From Myxococcales bacterium (GTDB lineage Bacteria; Myxococcota; UBA727; GCA-2721815): DNA of 64,000 nt. Every line of letters begins with the position of its first letter. Within the stretch, counting starts at the first letter, position 1. Shown piece by piece: positions 37,310 to 46,597 of this stretch. Below the pieces are notes generated by a model. That model saw only the letters and a list, made by a program, of their open reading frames with translations, ran no database searches and was not told the DNA's origin. The stretch is taken from positions 124,001 through 188,000 of the forward strand of contig PBLQ01000045.1 in NCBI GenBank assembly GCA_002721815.1. Reading direction: 5' to 3'. Both the position numbers and the translations under genes were made by a program.

Positions 37310-39001
37310 CTATGCCAACAGATCCCAATGTTTTTGGGGCTTCTCCCGCTTCACATGGTTTTCAAATGTGTGCGCGGCAGACAACAGTTCCATTTCACTC
37401 CACGCTTTGCCGATGAGCTGAATGGCCACCGGCACATTACCCTCGGCATACCCTGCTGGAAAAGTAATGGCGGGATGGCCTGTTAAGTTGGCCAGCGGTG
37501 CAAAACGCATGATTCGATCTAAGGTCCCCAAATCAGATTCGCCCACACTTTCCGCATTGGGGTGAATGATGGGCGGCAAACAACCGGTGGCCGGGGTCAC
37601 AATAAAATCCACCTCTTCAAAAAGAGATTCCATTTGTGCGATGGTTTGATCTCTCACCCTTTGGGCTTGAACGTAATCGGAGGCAGTCAAGCCCTCAATC
37701 AATTTGAGGTTCAGTTGAATATCAACCCCATATTCTTTGAGGTGTTCGGCCACGTGTTTGAGTTGTGAAGCGCCCATTTCAGAAATGATGCTGGTTAAAT
37801 GCGCCACCCGCGACAAGTGCAAATGGGGAATGGTGATGTCCACCAACTCAGCGCCGGATTGCTCCAGCTGAGCCAATGCTTTTTGGAAAATTGCTTGCAC
37901 ATCTGCATCGGTGTCAGAGGTCCACTGACGGAAAATACCGATCTTTTTGCCGGCCAAACCATCCGTGGTGGGCCATTGGGTGTTTTCAGGCGGTTGCAAC
38001 AAAGTACTTTCTTCACCAACCTCTGGGCCGGCCATAGCCACGTAACCCGCCCAACAATCCAAAGCCGTTGCTGCGATAGGACCGATGTGCGCCACCGTCC
38101 AACATAAGGGCGCTGCGCCGCCCTCAGGCACGCGACCGAAAGTGGGTTTAATGCCCACCACCCCGCAAAAAGCGGCGGGCAAACGAATGGAACCACCGCC
38201 ATCAGCACCCAATGCCACCGGACATAGACCAGCCCCCACACAGGCCGCCGGCCCACTAGAGGAACCTCCGGTGACCCGTCGCGAATCGTAAGGGTTACGT
38301 GCAGCGCCGTGGTGAGGGTTCACTCCGGTCACGCCCATGCCCAGTTCGTGCATGTTGGATTTACCCAGCAACAAGGCGCCCGTTTCACGCAAACGAGCCA
38401 CGGTCACAGCGTCTTCAGTGACGGGTGATTTCCCCATAAAAGCAGTACCTACCGTTGTAGGGTAAGGCACCATGTCCACCTCGTCTTTCACCGCAACTGG
38501 AACACCATCAAGAAGCGATAAAGGCTTGCCCGCTTTCCATCGCTCGGCAGAAGCCTCGGCTTGCTTCATTAGGTCGGCTTTGTCCTGCGCCACAAAAAAC
38601 CGCATGGGTGGCTGAAAAGACTCACTGTCGTCTACGGCTGTTAGAAAAGCATTAGCCACGTCCACCGGTGATTTTTTGCCGGACGCATAAGCGTCGGCGT
38701 AATCCTTAATCGTCCAAAATCGAAAGTCATCAGTGGTGGGTGACTGATCCGGCCATGATTTGAGCGACTCAGATACCGTACGCTCATAGGGCCCCCACTG
38801 CTCCGGCCGGAAAAATCGCTTTCGCAAAGAACACAACCCATCGTCGGCCACAAACTCCCGCAACTGAGGCACCCCAGCCAAGCCCAACATTTGGCCCCCT
38901 AACAAACTCCCAAAAACCGGCGTTCGAACCACAGAAGCGTACGCTTTGAGTGCACCGCCGCGTAAAATTGGAGCCTTGATTGTTTTTGCCTCGTAAACCA
39001 T
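37310..39001 (-). CDS. amidase-signature-family hydrolase
   Basis: The 563-residue protein has the amidase signature: the catalytic Lys in LLDGVPVAVKDEVD, the Ser-rich region VTGGSSSGPAACVGAG with cis-Ser and nucleophilic Ser, and ALGADGGGSIRLPAAFCGVVGIKPTFGRV. It hydrolyses a carboxamide or related bond. There is no GatB or GatC next to it, and it has an extra ~100-residue N-terminal region before the catalytic domain, so a tRNA amidotransferase role is unlikely. Start 39001 has GGGAGG six bases upstream; an ATG at 39061 would run through the inverted repeat. It is divergent from the DUF4863 gene. Confidence 0.85.
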   Translation of the reverse strand: MVYEAKTIKAPILRGGALKAYASVVRTPVFGSLLGGQMLGLAGVPQLREFVADDGLCSLRKRFFRPEQWGPYERTVSESLKSWPDQSPTTDDFRFWTIKDYADAYASGKKSPVDVANAFLTAVDDSESFQPPMRFFVAQDKADLMKQAEASAERWKAGKPLSLLDGVPVAVKDEVDMVPYPTTVGTAFMGKSPVTEDAVTVARLRETGALLLGKSNMHELGMGVTGVNPHHGAARNPYDSRRVTGGSSSGPAACVGAGLCPVALGADGGGSIRLPAAFCGVVGIKPTFGRVPEGGAAPLCWTVAHIGPIAATALDCWAGYVAMAGPEVGEESTLLQPPENTQWPTTDGLAGKKIGIFRQWTSDTDADVQAIFQKALAQLEQSGAELVDITIPHLHLSRVAHLTSIISEMGASQLKHVAEHLKEYGVDIQLNLKLIEGLTASDYVQAQRVRDQTIAQMESLFEEVDFIVTPATGCLPPIIHPNAESVGESDLGTLDRIMRFAPLANLTGHPAITFPAGYAEGNVPVAIQLIGKAWSEMELLSAAHTFENHVKREKPQKHWDLLA

Positions 39002-39046
39002 GTTACCTCCCTCAATAGGTTTGATCTTCGTCGTAGGACGATCACT

Positions 39047-39076
39047 ATGCTTTAAAATCACTTAATTTTAAAGCAT
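39047..39076. promoter_or_regulatory. candidate operator: perfect 12-bp inverted repeat between divergent genes
   Basis: ATGCTTTAAAAT (39047-39058) and its exact complement ATTTTAAAGCAT (39065-39076) flank a 6-base spacer in the 97-base gap between the amidase (starting 39001, minus) and the DUF4863 gene (starting 39099, plus). No T-run makes it a terminator, and its symmetry and place suit a dimeric repressor controlling both promoters. No regulator gene lies next to it. Confidence 0.55.
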
Positions 39077-39098
39077 TACTTTTCGTAAGGATTAAGGC

Positions 39099-39575
39099 AT
39101 GAGCACCCCTTTTGAGTTAGACTCCAAGCACCTTCAACCCCTTTTGGATTTCATCGCAAACTTAAATGTGAATCACCCTGAAGAGGCCAAAAAACAATTA
39201 GATAGCCAGTACCCTTTAGGGAACGAACTCATCAACAATATCAAAAACGCCATGCAAGCTGGTATAGAAGACCAAACATTGTGCCACCGTGGCGAACCCC
39301 CAGTACAATTTTCACGCGTCTTCAAAGCCAGCGAAGACAGCGCTGATCTCAGCGCTGACGCGGTATTGATGACCGCACCAGGCCCACGCCACAAACACCC
39401 AAACGGGGAATTTGATCTTTGCTTTGCCCTCGAAGGGGATCCAACCTTTGATGGTCAACCTGAGGGTTGGGTGGTTTATGGGCCGGGCTCCCAGCACGTC
39501 CCCACAGTGAAAAATGGGAAAATGATGATCCTCTATCTCCTGCCTGGTGGCGCTATCGAGTTCGTACAAAAATAA
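39099..39575 (+). CDS. DUF4863 / 4-hydroxylaminobenzoate-lyase (PnbB)-like protein
   Basis: The 158-residue protein resembles DUF4863 members such as PnbB in its helical N-terminal half and its cupin-like C-terminal half: a GPRHKHPNGEFDLCF segment with paired His, then GWVVYGPGSQHVPTV and a closing LYLLPGGAIEF. PnbB turns 4-hydroxylaminobenzoate into protocatechuate and ammonia; whether this protein does the same cannot be said. Facing an amidase gene across a shared operator-like repeat suggests joint control in breakdown of an aromatic amide or similar compound (inference). Its stop is directly followed by the hrpB start. Confidence 0.6.
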   Translation: MSTPFELDSKHLQPLLDFIANLNVNHPEEAKKQLDSQYPLGNELINNIKNAMQAGIEDQTLCHRGEPPVQFSRVFKASEDSADLSADAVLMTAPGPRHKHPNGEFDLCFALEGDPTFDGQPEGWVVYGPGSQHVPTVKNGKMMILYLLPGGAIEFVQK

Positions 39576-42089
39576 ATGAAAACGCTGCCCATTGACGCCC
39601 ACGTTTCCGAATTCAAGGAAACAATTTTGCATCACAATGTCGTGATCTTAAGGGCCCCTACCGGTACGGGCAAAACCATGCGCGTTCCGCTGTGGTGCCT
39701 CCAATCACAAACCAACCGCCAAAAAGTATGGGTGCTAGAGCCACGCCGACTGGCTACCAAAGCTGCCGCGCAAGGCGTCGCTCACTTCAGCGACAACAAC
39801 ATCCCCAGCGAAGTGGGTTACCTCACACGGTTCGATAAAAAGGTCACGCCACAAACACCTTTGGTGGTGGCGACCTACGGCATCTTACTTCGTCGGCTGA
39901 TACAAGATCCACTTCTTGAAGATATCGGCATTCTGGTGCTTGACGAATTTCATGAACGAAGTCGAGAGATGGACTTATTGCTCGTGCACTTGCGTGAGCT
40001 TTTGTCTCTTCGAGATGACTTAAAAGTGGTGATCATGTCCGCCACCATCGACGTGGGCAATCTACAAAAATATCTCGACAAATCTGCTGTCGTGGACATC
40101 CAAGCCGCGCATCACCCCATCGAAATCATTCATCATAAACCCAAAGAATCCAAAAACCGCGCCCAGGCCATTCAAGAAGGGGTCGCCACCTTGGTCAACA
40201 TGCCCCAAGACGACGGGGGGCACATTCTTGCATTCGTCGAAAGCCGCAGTGAAACCGAGAAAGCCAAACGGCATTTTCAAAAACAAACCGCTTTCGCTCA
40301 CTGGGAGGTATTGGTTTGTCATGGTGGCGCCACGTCACAAGATCAAGACCAACTCTTTCAAACCAGTCAAAAACGTCGTCTCATTATCTCCACCAATGTG
40401 GCGGAATCGTCCGTCAGCATTCCTGGTGTGACCGCAGTCATCGATACAGGGTACCATCGCATGCCAGCTTTCGATTCAAAAAGCCAAATCGAAAGCTTAC
40501 AGACAAAACGCATTACCCATTTTAACATGGTGCAACGAACCGGACGGGCCGGACGGTTCGGACCGGGGCGAGTCGTTCGTTTGTTTTCCAAAGCCGAGGA
40601 AATGCACTTCAATCAAATGCCCGCTCCCCACCTACAAACTGAAGAATTGGTTTGGCCCATGCTTTGGCTCGCTTTGGTGGTTTCACCTTGTTTGGACGAC
40701 ATTCAATTCCTGGACGCCCCGCATAACCAGTCTTTACTAGAGGCCCAGATGGCATTGCGGATCATGGGCGCCCTTGACGATCACAACAAACCTACGCCTT
40801 ACGGTGAGCAACTCTGCCAAATACCTCTGTCGCCCCGCCTGGGGCACCTCGGTTTGAAAATGGCCCAAGCAGGTTACGCCGCAGAAGGTGCGTTGGCAGC
40901 GGCACTCCTTGAAAACCCCAATCCTGATTTTGCCGGTCATGCTGCAGACCAAAGTGATTTTTGGGGCCCTGTCACCCAACTTCGAAACGCTTTTATCAAA
41001 GACAAACAGCCGAAAGGCGCGCTGGGGCAAACGTTCCAGCACATTCTACGAAACCTTCAAGCCGTCCAACCCGCGGGCAAGCCATCGCGCCCATGGGACA
41101 AAGCACTGCATGAAACGCTGCTGTCGGCTTTCGCAGATCGCCTTTGTCGCAATGCACAAAGTGACGGACAAAAAGCCAGCTTACGAGGACAAGTCGATGT
41201 TTTTCGCCATAACCATCAAACCCCCATCGCCACCGAATACTATCTCGCGCTTCAATGCCATAAAAGCATCAAAGAAGGCCGAGAGAAGATATGGGTCGGG
41301 TGCGCCCATGGTGTGTCAGGCCCAGAAGTAGACGATGTGCTCGCTAAAAACATTCCCTGGCAACACTTTTTGGGGTTCGACGAAAAAGAAGACCGTGTTG
41401 TGGCCACCCAACAAAGGTCTTTGGGTAATTTGGTCTTGTCCGAAAAGAAAGCATACCCCGCACACAATTCTGAATTCGCAGCAATACTTGCTCACGAAGC
41501 GCTCAAACGTTTTGAGCATCTTTTCTTACCCGATGATGCCTTTAAACAATTGGCCGGCAGATGTTTTTTAGCGCACGAAACATTCTCGGCCCTCGAACAC
41601 AACCCCACCACCGAAGCCGCCATCAAATCTTTACTTCCCCAAGTCTTTATGGAGTTAAAAAAATTACAGCAACTTAAAACCTTTGATTGGGCGGCGTTTA
41701 TTCTCAGTCAAATGAGCTGGGAACACCAACAACAATTGAATCAGTTTTGCCCCACCTCCTTTGAAACCCCGGCAAAAACCCAGATTAAAATTGACTACAG
41801 CCATATCCCGCATGTTTCCCAGCAACCTGTTTTAGCAGTTCGTATTCAAGAAATGTTCGGGTGTACCGAGAGTCCTACCATTGCGCGAGGCCAATTGCCT
41901 TTGCGGATTAATTTACTCGGACCCAACCTGCGTCCAGTACAAACCACCCAAGACCTGTGCAGCTTTTGGGAAAATACCTACGCAGATGTCCGCAAGGAAT
42001 TGCGTCGCCGCTATCCGAAACACGCCTGGCCAGAGGATCCGCTACAAGCAGCCCCTGTGCGTGGTGGCGTACAAAGAAAGAAACGTTAG
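39576..42089 (+). CDS. hrpB: ATP-dependent helicase HrpB
   Basis: The 837-residue protein is full length for HrpB. It has the Walker A motif APTGTGKT, the DEFH box in LVLDEFHERS, VIMSATID (motif III), STNVAESSVSIPGV and QRTGRAGRFGPG (motifs V and VI), followed by the helical and C-terminal HrpB domains (RGGVQRKKR end). Such DEAH/RHA helicases unwind RNA or RNA-containing duplexes; the cellular role in bacteria is poorly defined. It starts one base after the DUF4863 stop, so it lacks its own promoter gap, and its stop overlaps the outer-membrane protein stop by four bases. Confidence 0.93.
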   Translation: MKTLPIDAHVSEFKETILHHNVVILRAPTGTGKTMRVPLWCLQSQTNRQKVWVLEPRRLATKAAAQGVAHFSDNNIPSEVGYLTRFDKKVTPQTPLVVATYGILLRRLIQDPLLEDIGILVLDEFHERSREMDLLLVHLRELLSLRDDLKVVIMSATIDVGNLQKYLDKSAVVDIQAAHHPIEIIHHKPKESKNRAQAIQEGVATLVNMPQDDGGHILAFVESRSETEKAKRHFQKQTAFAHWEVLVCHGGATSQDQDQLFQTSQKRRLIISTNVAESSVSIPGVTAVIDTGYHRMPAFDSKSQIESLQTKRITHFNMVQRTGRAGRFGPGRVVRLFSKAEEMHFNQMPAPHLQTEELVWPMLWLALVVSPCLDDIQFLDAPHNQSLLEAQMALRIMGALDDHNKPTPYGEQLCQIPLSPRLGHLGLKMAQAGYAAEGALAAALLENPNPDFAGHAADQSDFWGPVTQLRNAFIKDKQPKGALGQTFQHILRNLQAVQPAGKPSRPWDKALHETLLSAFADRLCRNAQSDGQKASLRGQVDVFRHNHQTPIATEYYLALQCHKSIKEGREKIWVGCAHGVSGPEVDDVLAKNIPWQHFLGFDEKEDRVVATQQRSLGNLVLSEKKAYPAHNSEFAAILAHEALKRFEHLFLPDDAFKQLAGRCFLAHETFSALEHNPTTEAAIKSLLPQVFMELKKLQQLKTFDWAAFILSQMSWEHQQQLNQFCPTSFETPAKTQIKIDYSHIPHVSQQPVLAVRIQEMFGCTESPTIARGQLPLRINLLGPNLRPVQTTQDLCSFWENTYADVRKELRRRYPKHAWPEDPLQAAPVRGGVQRKKR

Positions 42090-43918
42090 TATTGCCAGCC
42101 CAGTTGAGCTTCGATGGTATGGGTCCAGGCATTGTTCAGCCCTAAGGATGTATAACCGAGCTGCTCGCCGCCTTCAGTTAAATTTCGTCGGTGAAGTAAA
42201 TCTTCGTCGGTGAATTGAATACCGAATGTTCGCTGGGTCATGGCATTCAAAAACAAAAATGGCAGAATCTGAATTCGAGCGCCCGCAAAGAGGAGTTCGT
42301 TATCCGTTTCAAATTTAAAAATATCGCCAATATTTTCAAAGGTGAAATAGTGATAGGTCACGTACATTTGTGCCCACGAAGTGGACTGGCTCTCCGCATG
42401 CAACACCACTTGGCGCCCGGCCGCTAAGGTATCGTTCATTCCGGTGGAAAATGCATCCTCGTAAATGGCGGTCAGCCCAATGTTGTCCATCCATCGATAG
42501 GATAATTCTAGGTAACCACCCAAGCGCTGCGACTCGTCGTCAGGCATGGACAAATAGGCGAGCTTCGTGGGCAACCTGGAAGTGGCTTGCGAAAAGCCCA
42601 TCTGCAGTTTTTGAATACTGTACGTGCTGTTAAAATAGCTTGGCAGAAATCGGGGGCCAAACGTTTTACCCTCGAGACGAATGCGGAAAGCATGGTTGGC
42701 CATGATGCTCGCTTGAATCTTTTCGTCGATGACCCCTTTGAACAAAGAACCCGCTTTGGCCCCCAACCGAGCCCCTTTACTGATCCGAAATAAAGAGCCG
42801 ACGGTGAAACCACCGTCACCACTGGCCTCGATGCCCAACGGCTCGTACGCGGGTAAAAACAGATGAGAATAATCCGCATAAACCTTGATATCCAAAGGCC
42901 CTCGTTTGTAGACCTTGAATTCACCATCCACGCCTACACCATGCACGGCGGCGGGGGCCCATAAAAAGTTGCCTTGGTCGTTCACTGCATAACGTACCCC
43001 ACCGTCTTCATCGGTATCGTGAGGATTAGCATGCGCCACAGTATCCAGTTGGGTGGGTGCATTTAAATCGCCCACATAGCTCAATCCCAAACTCAACGAT
43101 TGGAGTTGTTTGTCATCGGTGAAAAAAGACATCGGCTTGATAAATGCGAGCGCACCGAAATGCTGCGGCATGGGCAATGCCCCCGCCAAAAATTCAAATC
43201 CACCGTAATCACCGTAGGCGTCAGCCGAAAAATAGAGCCTGTCTTCATCGATATCTAGGTTAGGGATGTAGTTACGCAAAAGCTGACCATGCCCGATGGT
43301 GGCCGCATGAACCCGATTGATGTCGATGTAGAAATTGTCTTCCTTTCGGCCCCAAGTAAAATAACGCAGAGGTCGTACCAAATCTGAAAGCTCATCCCAG
43401 TCCATGGGACGCACAGCGAAAGAAGCATCGGTGCCTTCGTTCAGTAAATCTCCTACTTCGAGACGCAAAGGAAAACCCACGCCGAGGGCCAACTTGCCTC
43501 GAATCAAGTTGAAATCAGGGGATATCACCAAATAGCGATAACCATCCATTTCACTCACGCCAAAACCCAGGCCCGCAAAGTCACGTCGCGCAAGGATTTG
43601 GGTGGTGCCGTAATCTGTCAGCTCACCTTTACGAAAAAGGGCTTTGGTCACTTTCCCAGAACCGGCATCGTCCGTGTTCACTTCCACTTCAGCCATCTCT
43701 TCTTCTTCGGCCGGCTCTGAAACCACTTCGGGCTCGGCCGCCGTCTCGGGCGCTTCGTTTCCGACGCTTTCTTCAGAAGTTGAGTCCGCAACGCCAGCAG
43801 ATGTGTCTTCGGAGGCGGTCGGAGTTGCCGCTTTGAGCTCTTCTGCCGCAACGGGTGCGATGCCGAGTCCCCAAAATAAACCCAAACCAGCGCAGAGCAG
43901 CTTCGACGTTTTTTTCAT
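42086..43918 (-). CDS. outer-membrane beta-barrel protein with acidic N-terminal linker
   Basis: The 610-residue protein has a Sec signal (cleavage near PVAAEE), then ~70 residues of disordered Ala/Glu/Ser/Thr sequence, then a long beta-rich region with alternating aromatic residues, Gly turns and acidic loops. It ends ...QLGWQY with a terminal aromatic residue, as for BAM-inserted barrels. No plug or OmpA-like domain is visible, so it could be a porin or transporter with a periplasmic or surface tail. AGAGGGAA precedes the ATG. The cyclic-nucleotide-binding gene ends 134 bases upstream on the same strand. The substrate is unknown. Confidence 0.65.
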   Translation of the reverse strand: MKKTSKLLCAGLGLFWGLGIAPVAAEELKAATPTASEDTSAGVADSTSEESVGNEAPETAAEPEVVSEPAEEEEMAEVEVNTDDAGSGKVTKALFRKGELTDYGTTQILARRDFAGLGFGVSEMDGYRYLVISPDFNLIRGKLALGVGFPLRLEVGDLLNEGTDASFAVRPMDWDELSDLVRPLRYFTWGRKEDNFYIDINRVHAATIGHGQLLRNYIPNLDIDEDRLYFSADAYGDYGGFEFLAGALPMPQHFGALAFIKPMSFFTDDKQLQSLSLGLSYVGDLNAPTQLDTVAHANPHDTDEDGGVRYAVNDQGNFLWAPAAVHGVGVDGEFKVYKRGPLDIKVYADYSHLFLPAYEPLGIEASGDGGFTVGSLFRISKGARLGAKAGSLFKGVIDEKIQASIMANHAFRIRLEGKTFGPRFLPSYFNSTYSIQKLQMGFSQATSRLPTKLAYLSMPDDESQRLGGYLELSYRWMDNIGLTAIYEDAFSTGMNDTLAAGRQVVLHAESQSTSWAQMYVTYHYFTFENIGDIFKFETDNELLFAGARIQILPFLFLNAMTQRTFGIQFTDEDLLHRRNLTEGGEQLGYTSLGLNNAWTHTIEAQLGWQY

Positions 43919-44052
43919 GGCATTCCCTCTGTGTGGCCCTTCAGCCTTTCACATAGTCTGGCGTAAAACAGTCGATTTTGGCAAGATAAAGCCAAAAATT
44001 GACGATATTTTATTGAACGGTCAAAGCACTGACCAGCAAGCCAAAAGGAACC

Positions 44053-45294
44053 TCAGCCACCCACCGGGCCACCGGTGGGAACTTTCTTGTACCCCACCAT
44101 GGACAGAAGAGAGGCTGTATCCAGCTCATCGCCACCCTGAATCGTGGCCTGAATGGCAATAAAGCGACGCTTGAGCTCATCCATGGTCTCACCCGTACGC
44201 GAAAAAATCTCTAGAAACCGTTCATCGGCTGAACGCAACCGCATGCTTAAATCGATGGCAATACGCTCGGTGAACCTAAGCGCAAAAGGGGAATTGGCAC
44301 GGTACAATGACTCGAACTCTTCTTTTTTCACTTCAAGTAACGTGCAGCCGCCAATGGCACGGATGGTGGCCGAACGGGGTTTCCCATCGATCAGGGACAT
44401 TTCGCCAATCAAGGCTCCGGGCCCTAATTCTGCCAACACTTGTTCTTCGCCACCAGCAATGTCCTTCACGATGGCCACCTGCCCGTCTGCGATCACAAAA
44501 AAGGAATCTGCCTCGGCCTTTTCTTTACAAATAACGTCGTCGGGCCGAAACATTTTGGGACTCATCACCCCCGCCAACACCTCAAGCTCTATCTCGGTCA
44601 ACTCTTCCAAAAGTGGTACCTGAGTGAGAAAAGAAATGAGTTTGTCATCGTCACCTACGTCAGCTGCTGCCAGCGGCTTTACTTTTTTAATCACTGGTGC
44701 CGGAAGGTTAGAGGGGCGTTGTGGGGCCCGGGTCATACGAGGCTGTGCGGTTCCTTCTTCTTGCCGCCGACGCCACTCTTCCATAATGGCATCCTTGCGT
44801 TTTTTCATTTCACGCAATGACTCTTTCGGGTTCGCATAAAAGTTTTCAATTTTGCCATTCATTTGGCGCAACCGTTCCACCAGCGTTTGGGCCAGAAAAC
44901 GAATCACCTTAAATGGAGCGGGTTTGAGATTCGCCCTTAAAACCATGAATTGGTTCTTGTCTATTTTGTAATAGGAGACATCTTCAACTGCCCGCACGGT
45001 GGCTGAGCAGGTGCGACCATCCAAAAGCGCCATCTCTCCCACCACGTCTTGGGTGCCCAGCGTACACAAAATTTCGGGGGTGCCCTGTACGGTTTTTTTC
45101 TCCACCTCAACCTTGCCACTTTGCAAGATGAACATGCCCTCACTCACCGCCCCTTCCATGCATAACAGCTCGCCTTGCCGTTTGTTCTCCATGCCAAAGG
45201 TACGGACGATATCCAGACATTCGTCATCGTTCAGGGAGGCGAAAAGCGGAATTTGTTTGAGGTAGGGAATGATATACTGTGGGTCTAAGCTCAT
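44053..45294 (-). CDS. protein with two cyclic-nucleotide-binding domains
   Basis: The 413-residue protein has two cNMP-binding beta-barrels: residues ~10-130 (GEMALLDGRTCSATVRA) and ~230-345 (GEMSLIDGKPRSATIRA), each with the phosphate-binding-cassette Glu and Arg. They are joined by a helical, basic linker (residues ~155-205) and followed by a helical tail. There is no DNA-binding HTH and no membrane segment, so it is not a CRP-type regulator. It may act as a cyclic-nucleotide-responsive scaffold. Start 45294 follows GGAGATCC; the longer reading to 45342 runs into a GC-rich region without a site. DUF2203 lies upstream on the same strand. Confidence 0.8.
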   Translation of the reverse strand: MSLDPQYIIPYLKQIPLFASLNDDECLDIVRTFGMENKRQGELLCMEGAVSEGMFILQSGKVEVEKKTVQGTPEILCTLGTQDVVGEMALLDGRTCSATVRAVEDVSYYKIDKNQFMVLRANLKPAPFKVIRFLAQTLVERLRQMNGKIENFYANPKESLREMKKRKDAIMEEWRRRQEEGTAQPRMTRAPQRPSNLPAPVIKKVKPLAAADVGDDDKLISFLTQVPLLEELTEIELEVLAGVMSPKMFRPDDVICKEKAEADSFFVIADGQVAIVKDIAGGEEQVLAELGPGALIGEMSLIDGKPRSATIRAIGGCTLLEVKKEEFESLYRANSPFALRFTERIAIDLSMRLRSADERFLEIFSRTGETMDELKRRFIAIQATIQGGDELDTASLLSMVGYKKVPTGGPVGG

Positions 45295-45369
45295 TGGATC
45301 TCCGCAACATAAGGAGGTCAAAGCATACCCCTGTGCAGTCAAAAACCCAAATAATCGACGGATTGCGAG

Positions 45370-45804
45370 CTAATGGAGGATCGGGTCACCGAACAGCGAT
45401 TGATCAACAATTTCAGAGGGTTCGCTCATCTCACCATCCAGGGAAAGCCATTGGCTCACCTCTTCTTCACCAAAATGCCAATTTAAAAGAACGGGGGCAC
45501 CGGCACGGGTGGAATAGAACTCGACCACGCCGGGAAAAATCTCCCGAACAAAAGCCCCGTATCGTTGTAAATGCAGAAGCTTTTCGGTGATGAGTGCTTC
45601 AATTTCTGCCAGCTCTGCTTCAAGTACCGAACTGGGGACTTTTTGCGGCTGCGTCCCCAATCCTGGCTCCGCAGACACTTGTTTGAGCATTTGCTTGCGA
45701 ATGATTTGTGCTTGATCCCAATAAAGGTGCAGCTCTTCCATGCGGTCTTGGACCAACGGCAACAGCGCATTCACTTCAAAAATGGATAAAGGACGACAAA
45801 GCAT
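45370..45804 (-). CDS. DUF2203 family protein
   Basis: A 144-residue soluble, mostly helical protein. The beginning (LSIFEVNALLPLVQDRMEEL) and the C-terminal (RAGAPVLLNWHFGEEEVSQWLSLDGE) match the DUF2203 pattern of a long helical hairpin followed by a small beta region with 'xP.LxWxxGE'. The function of the family is not known. It is followed after 75 bases by the cyclic-nucleotide-binding gene, and lies downstream of a membrane protein gene on the same strand. Confidence 0.75.
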   Translation of the reverse strand: MLCRPLSIFEVNALLPLVQDRMEELHLYWDQAQIIRKQMLKQVSAEPGLGTQPQKVPSSVLEAELAEIEALITEKLLHLQRYGAFVREIFPGVVEFYSTRAGAPVLLNWHFGEEEVSQWLSLDGEMSEPSEIVDQSLFGDPILH

Positions 45805-45843
45805 GCTCTAGGTATAAACGCATTATTTCTGGTGGCAAGCCTT

Positions 45844-46542
45844 TTATGACTCTTGGGGGTAACGCGAAAAATGACTCCAGCCCCCGAAGGCCAAACCCGC
45901 GCCGAAAAACAAGGTCACATAAAAACCCCAATGGATGGTGACACTTTCAAAACCGTGCTGACGTTTCACAAAGCCGTAATAGATCAAAAAACAAATCCCC
46001 GCCAAAGTCGAAATGCTGCCTAAGAAAATGTGCCACATGGCGATGCGGCGCATCCACAATCGCAACCCTCGATTTAAAGAACCTCGTCGGTTCATACGCT
46101 TTAACAGACGCTTTCTCGAGGTCAAAAGATAGATGGCAAAAATACTCAACGCCAAGTGAATGCCACCACCCGATAAAATGCCTAGCGAATAAGGCATTTG
46201 TGGTGTGGAAACCCAAGGCAAAAACACGCTCACCATGGTGGCCAAAGCAGATAAAAATGTGATCCGACCCGGGCGCTCCATGGCCCGCCAGTTTTTGCGC
46301 CAATCGTGGGTAAGCAAATTCAACTCAATGGCCACTTGGTCCACCCGGCCTTGGTGCATAAAACCGGGGGGCATGGGGGTTCTATCGCGGCGGGCGGCCT
46401 TCTTTTGCTCAGAGGCAGATTGCGCTTTATCCACCGTTTGAGCGAGGCTTTCAACGGTTGGTGGCCTTTTCCTCACCCCGGAAATCAAACTGTCCGGTAA
46501 AGGTCTGCCGGATTTATGGTCATTTGGATGCTTTTTTCCCAT
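45844..46542 (-). CDS. predicted four-helix membrane protein
   Basis: The 232-residue protein has a ~75-residue basic, disordered N-terminus (Lys/Arg/Pro-rich, probably cytoplasmic) and four predicted membrane helices: around FLSALATMVSVFLPWV, SGGGIHLALSIFAIYLL, WHIFLGSISTLAGICFLIYYGF and GFYVTLFFGAGLAFGGW. The second loop is rich in Arg/Lys (RKRLLKRMNRRG), consistent with the positive-inside rule. Start 46542 has AGCAGGAAG upstream. Family not recognised. It is divergent from the FlgM-like gene with a 55-base gap. Confidence 0.6.
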   Translation of the reverse strand: MGKKHPNDHKSGRPLPDSLISGVRKRPPTVESLAQTVDKAQSASEQKKAARRDRTPMPPGFMHQGRVDQVAIELNLLTHDWRKNWRAMERPGRITFLSALATMVSVFLPWVSTPQMPYSLGILSGGGIHLALSIFAIYLLTSRKRLLKRMNRRGSLNRGLRLWMRRIAMWHIFLGSISTLAGICFLIYYGFVKRQHGFESVTIHWGFYVTLFFGAGLAFGGWSHFSRYPQES

Positions 46543-46597
46543 ACTTCCTGCTAAACTAGTGGGGTGAAAAATAAAATGCCACAAAACAGGGAGATCT

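Noticed and set aside
43976-43997. TTTTGGC/GCCAAAA hairpin between the cyclic-nucleotide-binding gene and the outer-membrane protein gene
   Set aside because: The stem is AT-rich and no T-run follows on the minus strand, so a terminator is not supported.
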